Shown piece after piece: positions 36,363 to 45,668 of a stretch of 64,000 nt of DNA. The number at the start of each line of letters is the position of its first letter. Within the stretch, counting starts at the first letter, position 1. The notes below the pieces were generated by a model. It did not search any database, was not told where the DNA came from, and was given only the letters and a program-made list of their open reading frames with translations. This stretch comes from an uncultured Ruminiclostridium sp. GTDB taxonomy: Bacteria; Bacillota; Clostridia; Oscillospirales; Ruminococcaceae. The position numbers and the translations under genes are program-made. The stretch is from assembly GCA_947630175.1 (NCBI GenBank), contig CANRGJ010000012.1, forward strand, positions 1-64,000, read 5' to 3'.

Positions 36363-38178
36363 TGTCACATTACAGGACATCATATTTCAGCCTGATATTG
36401 CAAATGACAGAATAGCGGATATGTATTACAGAAGTATCAGTCCCATAATGCTCACTGAAGATCACAACTTTCTTTTAAAAGAGGACACCTTCTATGAATT
36501 TTTAACGTACATCAATTCGCTGTCCATAAGGAAATGGAGGACATACACATATGCTCATAATTTTATTCTCAAGCTTGATCTTAAGGGCAAGTTTGCAATA
36601 GAGCTTATGGGGCATTATATAGACAGCAGGAACAATATCCAGAAAGAATGGTTCGGAAGATATATGTTCGATCTGGAGGATTATACGGAAATATCGCTTC
36701 CGTATCCTGAAGACACGAACTGCTCGGTTGTATCGTTCCAGATATCGCCAATAGAGGACACCTTTATCCGCAGCGGAAAATACTGTGCAAAGACCGAAAC
36801 GGTAAACGAGCCATTTATCTCTCTGGTAACAACTACGTTCAAAAAAGAAAGCTATGTTAAGAAAAATATAGCTTTGATAAAGTCAAACATTTTTGATGAT
36901 AAGGAATATTCTCCCTACTTTCAGTGGTTCATTATAGACAACGGAAGAACGCTTGATGTTAAAGAATTGTCAACAGACAAGATAAAGATCGTGCCAAATG
37001 ACAACACAGGCGGCTCGGGCGGTTTCACAAGGGGAATGATAGAAACATTGAACAGCGGTAAGAAAGCTACTCACGTTCTGCTGATGGACGATGACGTGGA
37101 GTTTTTCCCGCAGAGCTTCAAACGGCTTTTAAAGCTGCTTATGCTTATGCGCCCCGAATACAGCGACCGTTTCATCAGCGGAGCAATGCTTGAAGTTACT
37201 GAAAAGAACATACAGCATGAAGACGTGGGCGTGTTCAGCCCTGACGCCTCTCACGGCCCGTACAAGCCCAGATACGACCTTAATCTCTGGGACAGCGTGG
37301 TGCGCAATGAGGAGCCTGTTCCCGAGGACCTGCACCAGTATGCAGGCTGGTGGTACTGCTGCATACCCGTTTCCACAGCAAGCGGGAGCAATCTTCCCCT
37401 GCCGTTCTTTGTACGAGGTGACGACGTGGAATATTCCATACGCAACAATGCGAAGTTCATTACGATGAACGGTATCTGCATCTGGCACGAAGGCTTTGGC
37501 GGCAAGTTTTCGTCAAGTATGGAATTTTATCAGGTACACAGAAATGACCTGATACTTACGGCAATACACGACAAGCTCAGTGACGTGCAGGTGTTGGAGC
37601 GCATAAGGATATTGTTCTGGGACGAGATATACAAGTTCAACTACAAGGGAGCGGAGCTTTTGCTTGACGCACTTGAGGATTTCCTCAAGGGTCCCGAATT
37701 TATCGAAGGTCTTGACGGCGAGAAATGTATGAAAGAAAAGTCGGCGAAGGACAACAAGCTGGTACCGATGACGGACAAGGTGCGCAGATATGTGGATTAC
37801 GGCAGGCTGTATGAATTTGTTCCTATGGAGAAATGGAAGAAGTTTATCTACGACCACACCTGCAACGGACAAAAGCGAATTTTGTATTCCAACTTCACAA
37901 AGGTAGGAGTTATACCCTACGGCTGGGGAAACTACCCTGCCAAGCAGAGCTTTGCCTCGGTCATCTACGCAGTTGACCATGTGAAGGACGCATATGTGGA
38001 ATACAGACGTTCCATCAAGGAATTCAAAAGGCTGTCAAAGCGCTTTAAAGAGCTGAAAGCAAGATATCTGAGCGAATACGAAACAGTCGCCCAAAAATAC
38101 AAGGCGAAGGAAAAGACTTTTGAGAGCGAGGATTTCTGGACGGGATATCTGAAAATGAATGAGCAGGAAAAAGGCTGA
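36334..38178 (+). CDS. GlfT2-like galactofuranosyltransferase (GT2), copy 2
   Basis: 614 residues, closer to the full GlfT2 architecture than copy 1. It has an N-terminal beta domain (about 1-150), GT-A core with LVTTTFKKESYVKKN, NTGGSGGFTRGMIETL, LLMDDDVEFFPQSFKR, a downstream IWHEGFGGKFSSSMEFYQVHRND and a helical C-terminus. The two copies share plan and motif order but differ widely, so they probably make different linkages or act in turn, as bifunctional GlfT enzymes do. Ribosome binding site GAGAGG before the ATG. Confidence 0.9.
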   Translation: MVSNSQTTVDVTLQDIIFQPDIANDRIADMYYRSISPIMLTEDHNFLLKEDTFYEFLTYINSLSIRKWRTYTYAHNFILKLDLKGKFAIELMGHYIDSRNNIQKEWFGRYMFDLEDYTEISLPYPEDTNCSVVSFQISPIEDTFIRSGKYCAKTETVNEPFISLVTTTFKKESYVKKNIALIKSNIFDDKEYSPYFQWFIIDNGRTLDVKELSTDKIKIVPNDNTGGSGGFTRGMIETLNSGKKATHVLLMDDDVEFFPQSFKRLLKLLMLMRPEYSDRFISGAMLEVTEKNIQHEDVGVFSPDASHGPYKPRYDLNLWDSVVRNEEPVPEDLHQYAGWWYCCIPVSTASGSNLPLPFFVRGDDVEYSIRNNAKFITMNGICIWHEGFGGKFSSSMEFYQVHRNDLILTAIHDKLSDVQVLERIRILFWDEIYKFNYKGAELLLDALEDFLKGPEFIEGLDGEKCMKEKSAKDNKLVPMTDKVRRYVDYGRLYEFVPMEKWKKFIYDHTCNGQKRILYSNFTKVGVIPYGWGNYPAKQSFASVIYAVDHVKDAYVEYRRSIKEFKRLSKRFKELKARYLSEYETVAQKYKAKEKTFESEDFWTGYLKMNEQEKG

Positions 38179-38190
38179 GGAGTATAGAAA

Positions 38191-41100
38191 ATGGCTAAAT
38201 TTGATATTGGCATATACGGATTATGGTACGGCAATAACTATGGGAGCATAATAACATATTACGCTCTGTCTAAAGTCCTTGACGAGCTTGGGTTTACCTA
38301 TGCGATGATCAGGAATCCGCTCGGACGAGAGATAGATATAGATTCGCTTGAAAGGTCACATCCCCTAAAATTTGCAAGAGAAAGATATCAGATAACAAAG
38401 CTCAGACCTCTCAACAGGCTGCATGAGCTGAACGAACTGTTCAACGGCTTCTTGATAGGCTCTGACCAGATGTGGAATTATCATCTCAGCAGACCGTATC
38501 AGCAGTCGTATTTTCTTGATTTTGCAGACGATAAAAAGATAAAGGCCGCATATGCAACTTCTTTTGGAAAAGACAGGTATATAGGACCTGATGAAGAAAA
38601 GCCGGTCACGCAAAGGAATTTACAGCGCTTTGACGCCATATCTGTCCGTGATGATTTTTCCAAGCGCATTTGTGAAAAGGATTTTAATGTTCCGGCTGAA
38701 ATTGTCCTTGATCCTGTATTTCTGTGTCCTGTTGAGAAATATGAAGAGCTGATTGCAGAAGCCGCTGATTTAAAAATCGACGAAGAGTATATTTTTGCAT
38801 ATATTCTTGATCCCAATCCTCAAATCGGTGCAAGTATCCAAAAAATAGCTCAGGACAGCGGTAAAAAAGTAATAGTTGTTTTTAATCAGAGCGGGGACAA
38901 GGAAAAGCTTCGCAGTGCTTTGCAGATAACCGATGAAAAGGTATCTTTCCTTCTTGACCCCACCGTTAAGGAGTGGCTATATCTTTTTAAAAATGCTTGT
39001 TTTGTCCTGACCGATTCTTTCCACGGCTCCTGCTTCTCCATTATTTTCAGGAAGCCGTTTATCGTTATGAAAAACAACGGACGGGGAGGAAGCAGATTTC
39101 CTTTCCTTCTCGGAAATTTCGGACTGCTTGACAGAATGGTGGAAACACCGAACGGCATATATGAAAAATTTGTTCAAACAGGCTTGGAATGTAAGATAGA
39201 TTACGAAAAGGTTTACAGCATAATCAGCAAAAAAAGAGAAGAATCTTTAAAATGGCTTAAGAATGCTCTTAACGGAAAATCGGACAAAGTCTCTGTAAGC
39301 AGGGGCACTAACGGTATAAATACCGAGAAAAACAAAGCGGTCGTAAATACTCTTGACATGAGGTCATGCACCGGCTGCGGTGCGTGTGAAAACATCTGCC
39401 CTGTTGATGCAATAACTATGACCGAAAACAAGGAAGGTTTTCTGAATCCTGTTCTAAACAACGAGAAATGTGTTAACTGCGGACTGTGCTCAAAGAAATG
39501 CATTGCATTAAATCCTGAGTATAAAAACGTTTCTGAACCGAAATGCTTTGCTATGATGGCTGATGATGATACTCGTTTTATCAGCTCATCAGGAGGTATG
39601 TTTACAGTTGCGGCGGAATATGTTCTTGACAAGGGCGGATATGTATGTGGCGCTGCATATACTGACAGCTTTGAGGTTGGGCATATCATTATAAGCGACA
39701 AAAGTCAGCTTTCTCTGCTTCGCGGCTCAAAATATATGCAAAGCCATACAAGGCATATCTATAAGGATGTAAAATCGCTGCTTGAGGACGGAAAGCTCGT
39801 TTTGTTCACAGGAATGCCTTGTCAGGTAGCGGGACTTTATTCCTATCTCGGCAAAGATTACGAGAATTTGTACTCCATAGATCTTTTGTGTCATGGTATC
39901 ACTTCGTCAAAAGTGTTTGAAAAATACCGTAAGGATGTTCTTAATGGGAAAACACTCAATCGTCTTGAATTCAAGGCAAAAGAACCTTGGGGCTGGCATG
40001 CCGGGGTAAATGCATACTTCACAGACGGCACAACATATTCCAAACCTTTGGAATCTGATATGTACTTTATCGCATACCTTAAGTCCATAGCAAAAAACAC
40101 CACCTGCGGAACTTGCGGGGTCAACAGACTGCCAAGACAGGGCGACCTTACAATAGGGGATTTCTGGGGAATAGCAAAGAAGGATCCGGAAATGTTTGAC
40201 AACAAGGGAACTTCTGTTGTTCTTATCAATAACGAAAAAGCGCAGCATTTTTTTGACGAACTGAAATCCCGAATGAAAGCGTACAAGGAGGAGTCCCTAT
40301 CTGATGCTATAATGGGCAATCAGATAATAAAACACCCTTATAAGCTTCATAAAAACAGAGAAGCGTTTTTTGAAAATTTCGATAAGCTGGATTTTGCATC
40401 GTTGACAATGGGATGCTACAATAATGATTTGCATAGCAGATTGAGTCAGGAGATTGCTCAAACTGTTCCTGCTGACGAACAAGAACTGTATTATCTGGCA
40501 AAAACGGCTGCTGATAATGCAAAAGGACGAAAAATTATAACTTGGATTCACTCGTCGGAGTTTGAGAGGATACTTAATAAACACTTCGGCTTGACTGTAT
40601 CATTCGGCTTAACAAAAAGAAAAGAAGCTGTCAAAGAAAACTCAATTCGCTATATAGATTCTGTAAAAAACGCAGCAAGTTCTTATTATATTGTCGGAAT
40701 AGAAGCGGAATGTAACGCTGAAAACGAAAATCTTCTCAAACAATACGGTTTTAGTGAAATAAGAGATTATGTTTTCCGTAAACATAATCCGATAGTTTTA
40801 GATAATTATGACTGTTCAAAGGGCAATTATTCCGACATATACGGCAATACGATAGAGGGCTTCAACACAGTTATAGGACGAGTTGTTTTCAGGGGAGGAA
40901 ATAATCATATTGTTATTGGTAAGGAAACAAATGGTATAAATCTTGAATTTGACCTTACCAGTAATTCCTCAATACACATAGGAAGCAAATGCAGATTTAC
41001 TGCCAAAAACAGATTTCAGACAAAAGGCTATAACGGCTATTCAGATATTCATATCATGGAACAGTGCCGATTCACAGATGCTTTTTTCAGGCTGTATAAT

Positions 41101-44100
41101 AATGAGCATACTTCTTCAATATTTATCAATCCGCTTTGCACCTTTGAAACAAATAACAAATTTCATGCAAATTCTGGAAAGAAAATTATAATTGGCAGGG
41201 ATTGTATGTTCTCCCACGATATTGATCTCTGGGCTGGTGACGGTCATAGCATCTTTGACGTAAAGACAGGAAAAAATATTAATTCTGATTATGATAAACT
41301 CCCCGATTATAGAAACCAGATAGTTATAGGTGAGCATGTGTGGGTAGCTAAAGGTGCATTTATCATGCATGGAACAAGCATTGAAGATGGCAGTATTGTA
41401 GGAGCAAAGAGCGTTGTCAAAGGAAAATTCCCTAATAATTGTTCAATCGCCGGTAATCCTGCGTCTGTTATCAAAACCGATATTGCTTGGAGCAGAGGTA
41501 TGGTTACAACCAACATAGCAAGCTGTGGTGAAAAATACGTTAAATTAACAAACACTTTAAAGGAACTACCTGTCGACAAAAGTTCCAAAAAAATATTAAT
41601 ATTAGGCGGCACAGGGAGAATGTCTTCCGAACTGACGTCATTATGTATCGCAAATGGCAATGATGTTACTATTTCTATTCGTGGTAAGCATGAAATTAGA
41701 GATGATTTTAAAAATTCGGTGAAGATTTTATATTTTAACAGGTTAAACAAGGAAGAAACTATTAAAAATCTTCAAAATAAGTATTATGATATAGTTTTTG
41801 ATTGTTCTGCTTTATTTCCTCAATGTGTAGATTGGGTTCTTTCATGTATAAAAACAAAGAGATATATTTATGTGTCTTCATTTGAAACATATGCTCATTA
41901 TCATAATGGACAAAATTTAAAAGAAGATGACTTAATAATTTATAATAAGAATTTTGAAGAACTGGTAAATTATGGTGAGAAATATTGGTATCAGCGTGGC
42001 AAGTATAATTCCGAATTGATGATTGCAAATAAATATTCCGATGTCAACTATGCAATTGTAAGAATTCCGTTCGTAATGTCACTTGATGATGATTTTGAAG
42101 ATGAACTTGCAAGCAGAGTGCAGAAATATGTTAACGCTGTAGTAAACGAGTATCCGATTAATAACAGAGGTTTACAAAGGCAATACAGCTTTGTAGAGAA
42201 TAAAGATGAAGCGAATTTCCTGTATTTTCTTTCAGGAAATGACTATAAAGGTGTAGTTAACTTTGCTTCACAAGGAAGCATATCAATGCAAGAAATCATT
42301 CAATATGTGGAAAGTAAAACAGGAAAGAAAGCTTTATATGATTCTAATGCCGAATTGTTCCCTTTTACGAATCATCCGGAAGTAACCATGAATTTAGAAA
42401 AATGCAAATCTTTAGGATATATTCCACAAAATATAAATGATTGGATGTTAAAAAAAGTTGATAGGTATATTGAAATTTGTAATAATCAAAAAAAAACAAT
42501 AAATGAAGATAAAATCAAAAACTGGTTTTTAACCAGTTGTGAAAGTGATTTTGATTATCAATTGACTTTAAAACTTCAATCCTTGGGATATAATGTATCA
42601 GTTGGGTATAATGATGCTGTGGAATTATATAAGTTGCCTTCAAATATAACAAGAGTTCCCCTTGATGTAAAAAATTTTGAGTCTTGCAAAAAAGCCGTGG
42701 AAACAGCAATAGAAAAAATGGGCGGAATAGATGTGCTTGTAAATAATGCAGGTGTTTCACATATTTCAACATTTGAAGAGACACCGGAGAACATTGCAGA
42801 TAATATAATTGAAACAAATTATTGGGGAACTGCTAATATGATAAAAGCAGTCTTGCCCTATATGCACGCAAATCGAAACGGAACAGTCATAAATATTTCT
42901 TCCGCGAGCGGTTTCAGACCTCGAAACTATGGTTCATATTATGTTGCATCAAAGTTTGCTGTTGAAAACCTTACAAAAAATTTGAAATTTGAATGTCAAC
43001 GTTTTATGCGGTTTATGTCAGTCGAAATAGGTGAAATGAACATAGGCCTAAATAAAAGGCAAACCGTTATTCATACTAAATTTCAAACATATAAAAATCT
43101 TCCTCCAATTCATCCTTTTAAAAAGGGATATTCCAATAATATTGCAAAAATTGTAAATGCAATTATAAATGTAACTTCGTATAAAGAACTGCCTCGGGAT
43201 CTTATACTTGGCTGGGATGCTTATCAACAATTGCCGCAAGCAATAAAACATATAGAAAATGAGGCAGAGCAATACAGGGTTATATCAATAACTACTGACG
43301 AAGAAAAAATACACCAGATTAATCTTGAGGATATTACCAAACCTCGTAATAATGCTCTCAAAATACAAAATTGGTTAATTACAGGAGCGAGCGGAGGTTT
43401 TGGAAAGATCCTTGCATTAAGATTAAAGAATTTAGGGTACACAGTTGCGGTTACAAGTCGTGATATAAGTCGTCTTGAATCTTTCCCTGAAGATTTTATT
43501 AAAATAGAATCTTCATTAGAAAGCGCTGATGAATGTGACAGAGTGATAAAAAAAGCAATTGAAAAAATGGGCTCTGTTGATGTTTTGGTCAACAATGCAA
43601 CTTCAAATTGTTGGTGTAGTTTTGAAGAGTGTCCCTATGATATTATGAGACAGGTCTTTTATGTTAATTATACTTTGCCTCAGTATATGATAAAGGCTGT
43701 ATTGCCTCATATGAGAGAAAATAAAAACGGAACTGTTGTAAATATTACTTCCATTGCCGGTATGCAGCCAAGGGCAAGAGTAAGTACCTATTCAGCAGCT
43801 AAAGCTGGTTTGGAGGGATTAACGAGAGTTTTAAAATCGGAATGCAGAAATTTTGCTCGATTTATGGCGGTTGAGTTGGTTTGCATGAGAACCGGTATAA
43901 TGATTCATAATCCTGTTTATGATTCAAAAAATCCTGATTATCAACAATTGGGTCGTTATTCACAGGAAATCAATAATATTCCTAATCGAAAAGATATTGC
44001 AGCACAACAAATAATAAATGTTGTGAATCAGGATACCTTGCCGCAATCGCTACCTATTGGAACAGAATCGTATTTAATAATAAAAAATGAAATACAAAGA

Positions 44101-44169
44101 GTAACAAAGGATTTTGAAGATTATAAGGATGTTACTCTGTCAGTGTGTGATAAAACAGAGTTAAAATAA
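38191..44169 (+). CDS. 1992-residue six-domain glycan-modifying protein
   Basis: An uninterrupted frame with GAGGAG before the ATG. Domains in order: polysaccharide pyruvyl transferase (about 1-370; LIGSDQMWNYHL, VLTDSFHGSCFSIIF); two 4Fe-4S ferredoxin motifs (CTGCGACENICPVDA, CVNCGLCSKKC) with an F420-dehydrogenase-beta/FrhB-like domain (about 390-730; LFTGMPCQVAGLYSYL, CGTCGVNRLPRQGDLTIGDFWG); a left-handed beta-helix acyltransferase (about 885-1100; HVWVAKGAFIMHGTSI, GAKSVVKGKFP, SIAGNPASVIK); an NAD-dependent epimerase (about 1130-1430; ILILGGTGRMS); an SDR domain with a damaged glycine motif but YYVASK (about 1444-1710); and a second SDR with TGASGGFG and YSAAKAG (about 1728-1990). The first two often sit side by side in capsule loci; here all are fused. 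From about 41500 the DNA is clearly richer in A+T. No membrane segment is seen. Confidence 0.85.
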   Translation: MAKFDIGIYGLWYGNNYGSIITYYALSKVLDELGFTYAMIRNPLGREIDIDSLERSHPLKFARERYQITKLRPLNRLHELNELFNGFLIGSDQMWNYHLSRPYQQSYFLDFADDKKIKAAYATSFGKDRYIGPDEEKPVTQRNLQRFDAISVRDDFSKRICEKDFNVPAEIVLDPVFLCPVEKYEELIAEAADLKIDEEYIFAYILDPNPQIGASIQKIAQDSGKKVIVVFNQSGDKEKLRSALQITDEKVSFLLDPTVKEWLYLFKNACFVLTDSFHGSCFSIIFRKPFIVMKNNGRGGSRFPFLLGNFGLLDRMVETPNGIYEKFVQTGLECKIDYEKVYSIISKKREESLKWLKNALNGKSDKVSVSRGTNGINTEKNKAVVNTLDMRSCTGCGACENICPVDAITMTENKEGFLNPVLNNEKCVNCGLCSKKCIALNPEYKNVSEPKCFAMMADDDTRFISSSGGMFTVAAEYVLDKGGYVCGAAYTDSFEVGHIIISDKSQLSLLRGSKYMQSHTRHIYKDVKSLLEDGKLVLFTGMPCQVAGLYSYLGKDYENLYSIDLLCHGITSSKVFEKYRKDVLNGKTLNRLEFKAKEPWGWHAGVNAYFTDGTTYSKPLESDMYFIAYLKSIAKNTTCGTCGVNRLPRQGDLTIGDFWGIAKKDPEMFDNKGTSVVLINNEKAQHFFDELKSRMKAYKEESLSDAIMGNQIIKHPYKLHKNREAFFENFDKLDFASLTMGCYNNDLHSRLSQEIAQTVPADEQELYYLAKTAADNAKGRKIITWIHSSEFERILNKHFGLTVSFGLTKRKEAVKENSIRYIDSVKNAASSYYIVGIEAECNAENENLLKQYGFSEIRDYVFRKHNPIVLDNYDCSKGNYSDIYGNTIEGFNTVIGRVVFRGGNNHIVIGKETNGINLEFDLTSNSSIHIGSKCRFTAKNRFQTKGYNGYSDIHIMEQCRFTDAFFRLYNNEHTSSIFINPLCTFETNNKFHANSGKKIIIGRDCMFSHDIDLWAGDGHSIFDVKTGKNINSDYDKLPDYRNQIVIGEHVWVAKGAFIMHGTSIEDGSIVGAKSVVKGKFPNNCSIAGNPASVIKTDIAWSRGMVTTNIASCGEKYVKLTNTLKELPVDKSSKKILILGGTGRMSSELTSLCIANGNDVTISIRGKHEIRDDFKNSVKILYFNRLNKEETIKNLQNKYYDIVFDCSALFPQCVDWVLSCIKTKRYIYVSSFETYAHYHNGQNLKEDDLIIYNKNFEELVNYGEKYWYQRGKYNSELMIANKYSDVNYAIVRIPFVMSLDDDFEDELASRVQKYVNAVVNEYPINNRGLQRQYSFVENKDEANFLYFLSGNDYKGVVNFASQGSISMQEIIQYVESKTGKKALYDSNAELFPFTNHPEVTMNLEKCKSLGYIPQNINDWMLKKVDRYIEICNNQKKTINEDKIKNWFLTSCESDFDYQLTLKLQSLGYNVSVGYNDAVELYKLPSNITRVPLDVKNFESCKKAVETAIEKMGGIDVLVNNAGVSHISTFEETPENIADNIIETNYWGTANMIKAVLPYMHANRNGTVINISSASGFRPRNYGSYYVASKFAVENLTKNLKFECQRFMRFMSVEIGEMNIGLNKRQTVIHTKFQTYKNLPPIHPFKKGYSNNIAKIVNAIINVTSYKELPRDLILGWDAYQQLPQAIKHIENEAEQYRVISITTDEEKIHQINLEDITKPRNNALKIQNWLITGASGGFGKILALRLKNLGYTVAVTSRDISRLESFPEDFIKIESSLESADECDRVIKKAIEKMGSVDVLVNNATSNCWCSFEECPYDIMRQVFYVNYTLPQYMIKAVLPHMRENKNGTVVNITSIAGMQPRARVSTYSAAKAGLEGLTRVLKSECRNFARFMAVELVCMRTGIMIHNPVYDSKNPDYQQLGRYSQEINNIPNRKDIAAQQIINVVNQDTLPQSLPIGTESYLIIKNEIQRVTKDFEDYKDVTLSVCDKTELK

Positions 44170-44422
44170 GCAACAAAAAAATTAAATCGCCCCAGACCTT
44201 GCTGCCGCTGAAATGCTGCTAAACGGCGTTTCAAAAAAAGATGAAACAAGCGAAAGAAAACTGAAAAGTCTGACAACCGCAGCGACGGTATTTTGTAAAA
44301 TACCGATGCACCGATCATGCCCGGCAGCTGCGTGCTTGCAGGCAGAGTGTTTAAGCTTGTTTCAAGATGAGTTGTGTAGAATATGTGTGATAAGTAATAT
44401 GAAAAATAAAGGAGATCAAAAA
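44170..44422. other. Spacer, possible gene remnant
   Basis: 253 bases between the giant protein gene and ugd. Frames such as [19 protein letters not shown] look protein-like but are short and broken, so a decayed gene is possible. The only clear site is AAAGGAG (about 44407-44413) for ugd. Confidence 0.35.
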
Positions 44423-45637
44423 ATGAAAATTGCTGTTGCAGGACTTGGATACGTGGGATTGTCAATAGCAACGCTGCTCGCCCAGAATAACGAGGTTACC
44501 GCAGTTGATGTTATCGAGGATAAGGTCAGCATGGTCAACGGCAGAAGATCCCCTATTGCAGATGAGGAAATTGAAAAATATTTTAAAGAAAAGGAATTAA
44601 ATCTGATAGCGACAGTTGATGCTGAGGCGGCTTATTCCCAGGCGGAAATGATCATAGTTGCAGTTCCGACAAATTATGATCCCGAAAAAAATTATTTTGA
44701 CACATCGTATATTGAAGACGCGGCGGGAAAAATATTGAGCTGCAATAAAAATGCCGTTATAGTTATCAAATCTACTATTCCTGTCGGATATACGCAGGAG
44801 CTTAGGGAAAAAACAGGGTATGAAAAAATAATGTTCAGTCCTGAATTTCTCAGAGAGTCCAGGGCTTTGTACGATAACCTTTATCCGTCAAGAATAATAA
44901 TCGGTTATGACGCGGAAAATCCTGACCTTGCCGAAGCGGCGGAAAAGTATTCGTCGCTTATGCGGGAAGGTGCGATAAAGGAAAATATTCCTGTTCTTCA
45001 TATGGGTTCAACAGAAGCGGAAGCAGTAAAATTATTTGCAAATACATATCTTGCGCTCAGAGTAAGCTATTTCAACGAACTGGATACATATGCGGAAATG
45101 AAAGGGCTTGACAGCAGACAAATAATATCAGGAGTCTGCCTTGACCCGAGGATAGGGGATTTTTACAACAATCCCAGCTTCGGCTACGGCGGGTATTGCC
45201 TGCCGAAGGATACCAAGCAGCTGCTTGCAAACTACCGTGACGTTCCGGAAAATCTTATCGGAGCGATCGTTGAAAGCAACCGCACGAGAAAGGATTTTAT
45301 TGCGCAGCGTGTCCTTGAAAAGGCAAGATACAGCAAAGCGTCGTCGGACAATCTGCCTGTTGTGGGAATTTTCAGACTTACAATGAAGAGCAACAGTGAT
45401 AATTTCCGTCACAGCTCAATACAGGGCGTTATGAAGCGCCTTAAAGCGGCGGGAGCAAAGCTGGTTGTTTATGAGCCGACGCTTGATGACGGCGCCTTGT
45501 TTGAAGGCACTCCGATAATAAACGACATTTCAAGATTCAAACAGATCTGCAATATAATAATCGCAAACAGATATGACAGCTGTCTGGACGATGTCGCTGA
45601 AAAAGTGTACACGAAAGACATTTTTAAAAGAGATTGA
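44423..45637 (+). CDS. UDP-glucose/GDP-mannose dehydrogenase family protein (Ugd-like)
   Basis: 404 residues from the ATG at 44423 (AAAGGAG upstream). NAD-binding [19 protein letters not shown], active-site segments [10 protein letters not shown] and [36 protein letters not shown] and the catalytic [15 protein letters not shown] with Cys near 254 fit a UDP-glucose 6-dehydrogenase, the source of UDP-glucuronate. GDP-mannose dehydrogenases are related; the EFLRE and YPSRIIIG motifs favour UDP-glucose. It would add a uronic acid or its derivative to the glycan. Confidence 0.92.
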   Translation: MKIAVAGLGYVGLSIATLLAQNNEVTAVDVIEDKVSMVNGRRSPIADEEIEKYFKEKELNLIATVDAEAAYSQAEMIIVAVPTNYDPEKNYFDTSYIEDAAGKILSCNKNAVIVIKSTIPVGYTQELREKTGYEKIMFSPEFLRESRALYDNLYPSRIIIGYDAENPDLAEAAEKYSSLMREGAIKENIPVLHMGSTEAEAVKLFANTYLALRVSYFNELDTYAEMKGLDSRQIISGVCLDPRIGDFYNNPSFGYGGYCLPKDTKQLLANYRDVPENLIGAIVESNRTRKDFIAQRVLEKARYSKASSDNLPVVGIFRLTMKSNSDNFRHSSIQGVMKRLKAAGAKLVVYEPTLDDGALFEGTPIINDISRFKQICNIIIANRYDSCLDDVAEKVYTKDIFKRD

Positions 45638-45668
45638 ATATTCAAATAATTACAGAGAGGTATCAGTT

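Noticed and set aside
44213-44422. N-terminal extension of the Ugd-like protein
   Set aside because: Good ribosome binding site and the family's usual start [12 protein letters not shown] at 44423; the upstream part is unlike any dehydrogenase.
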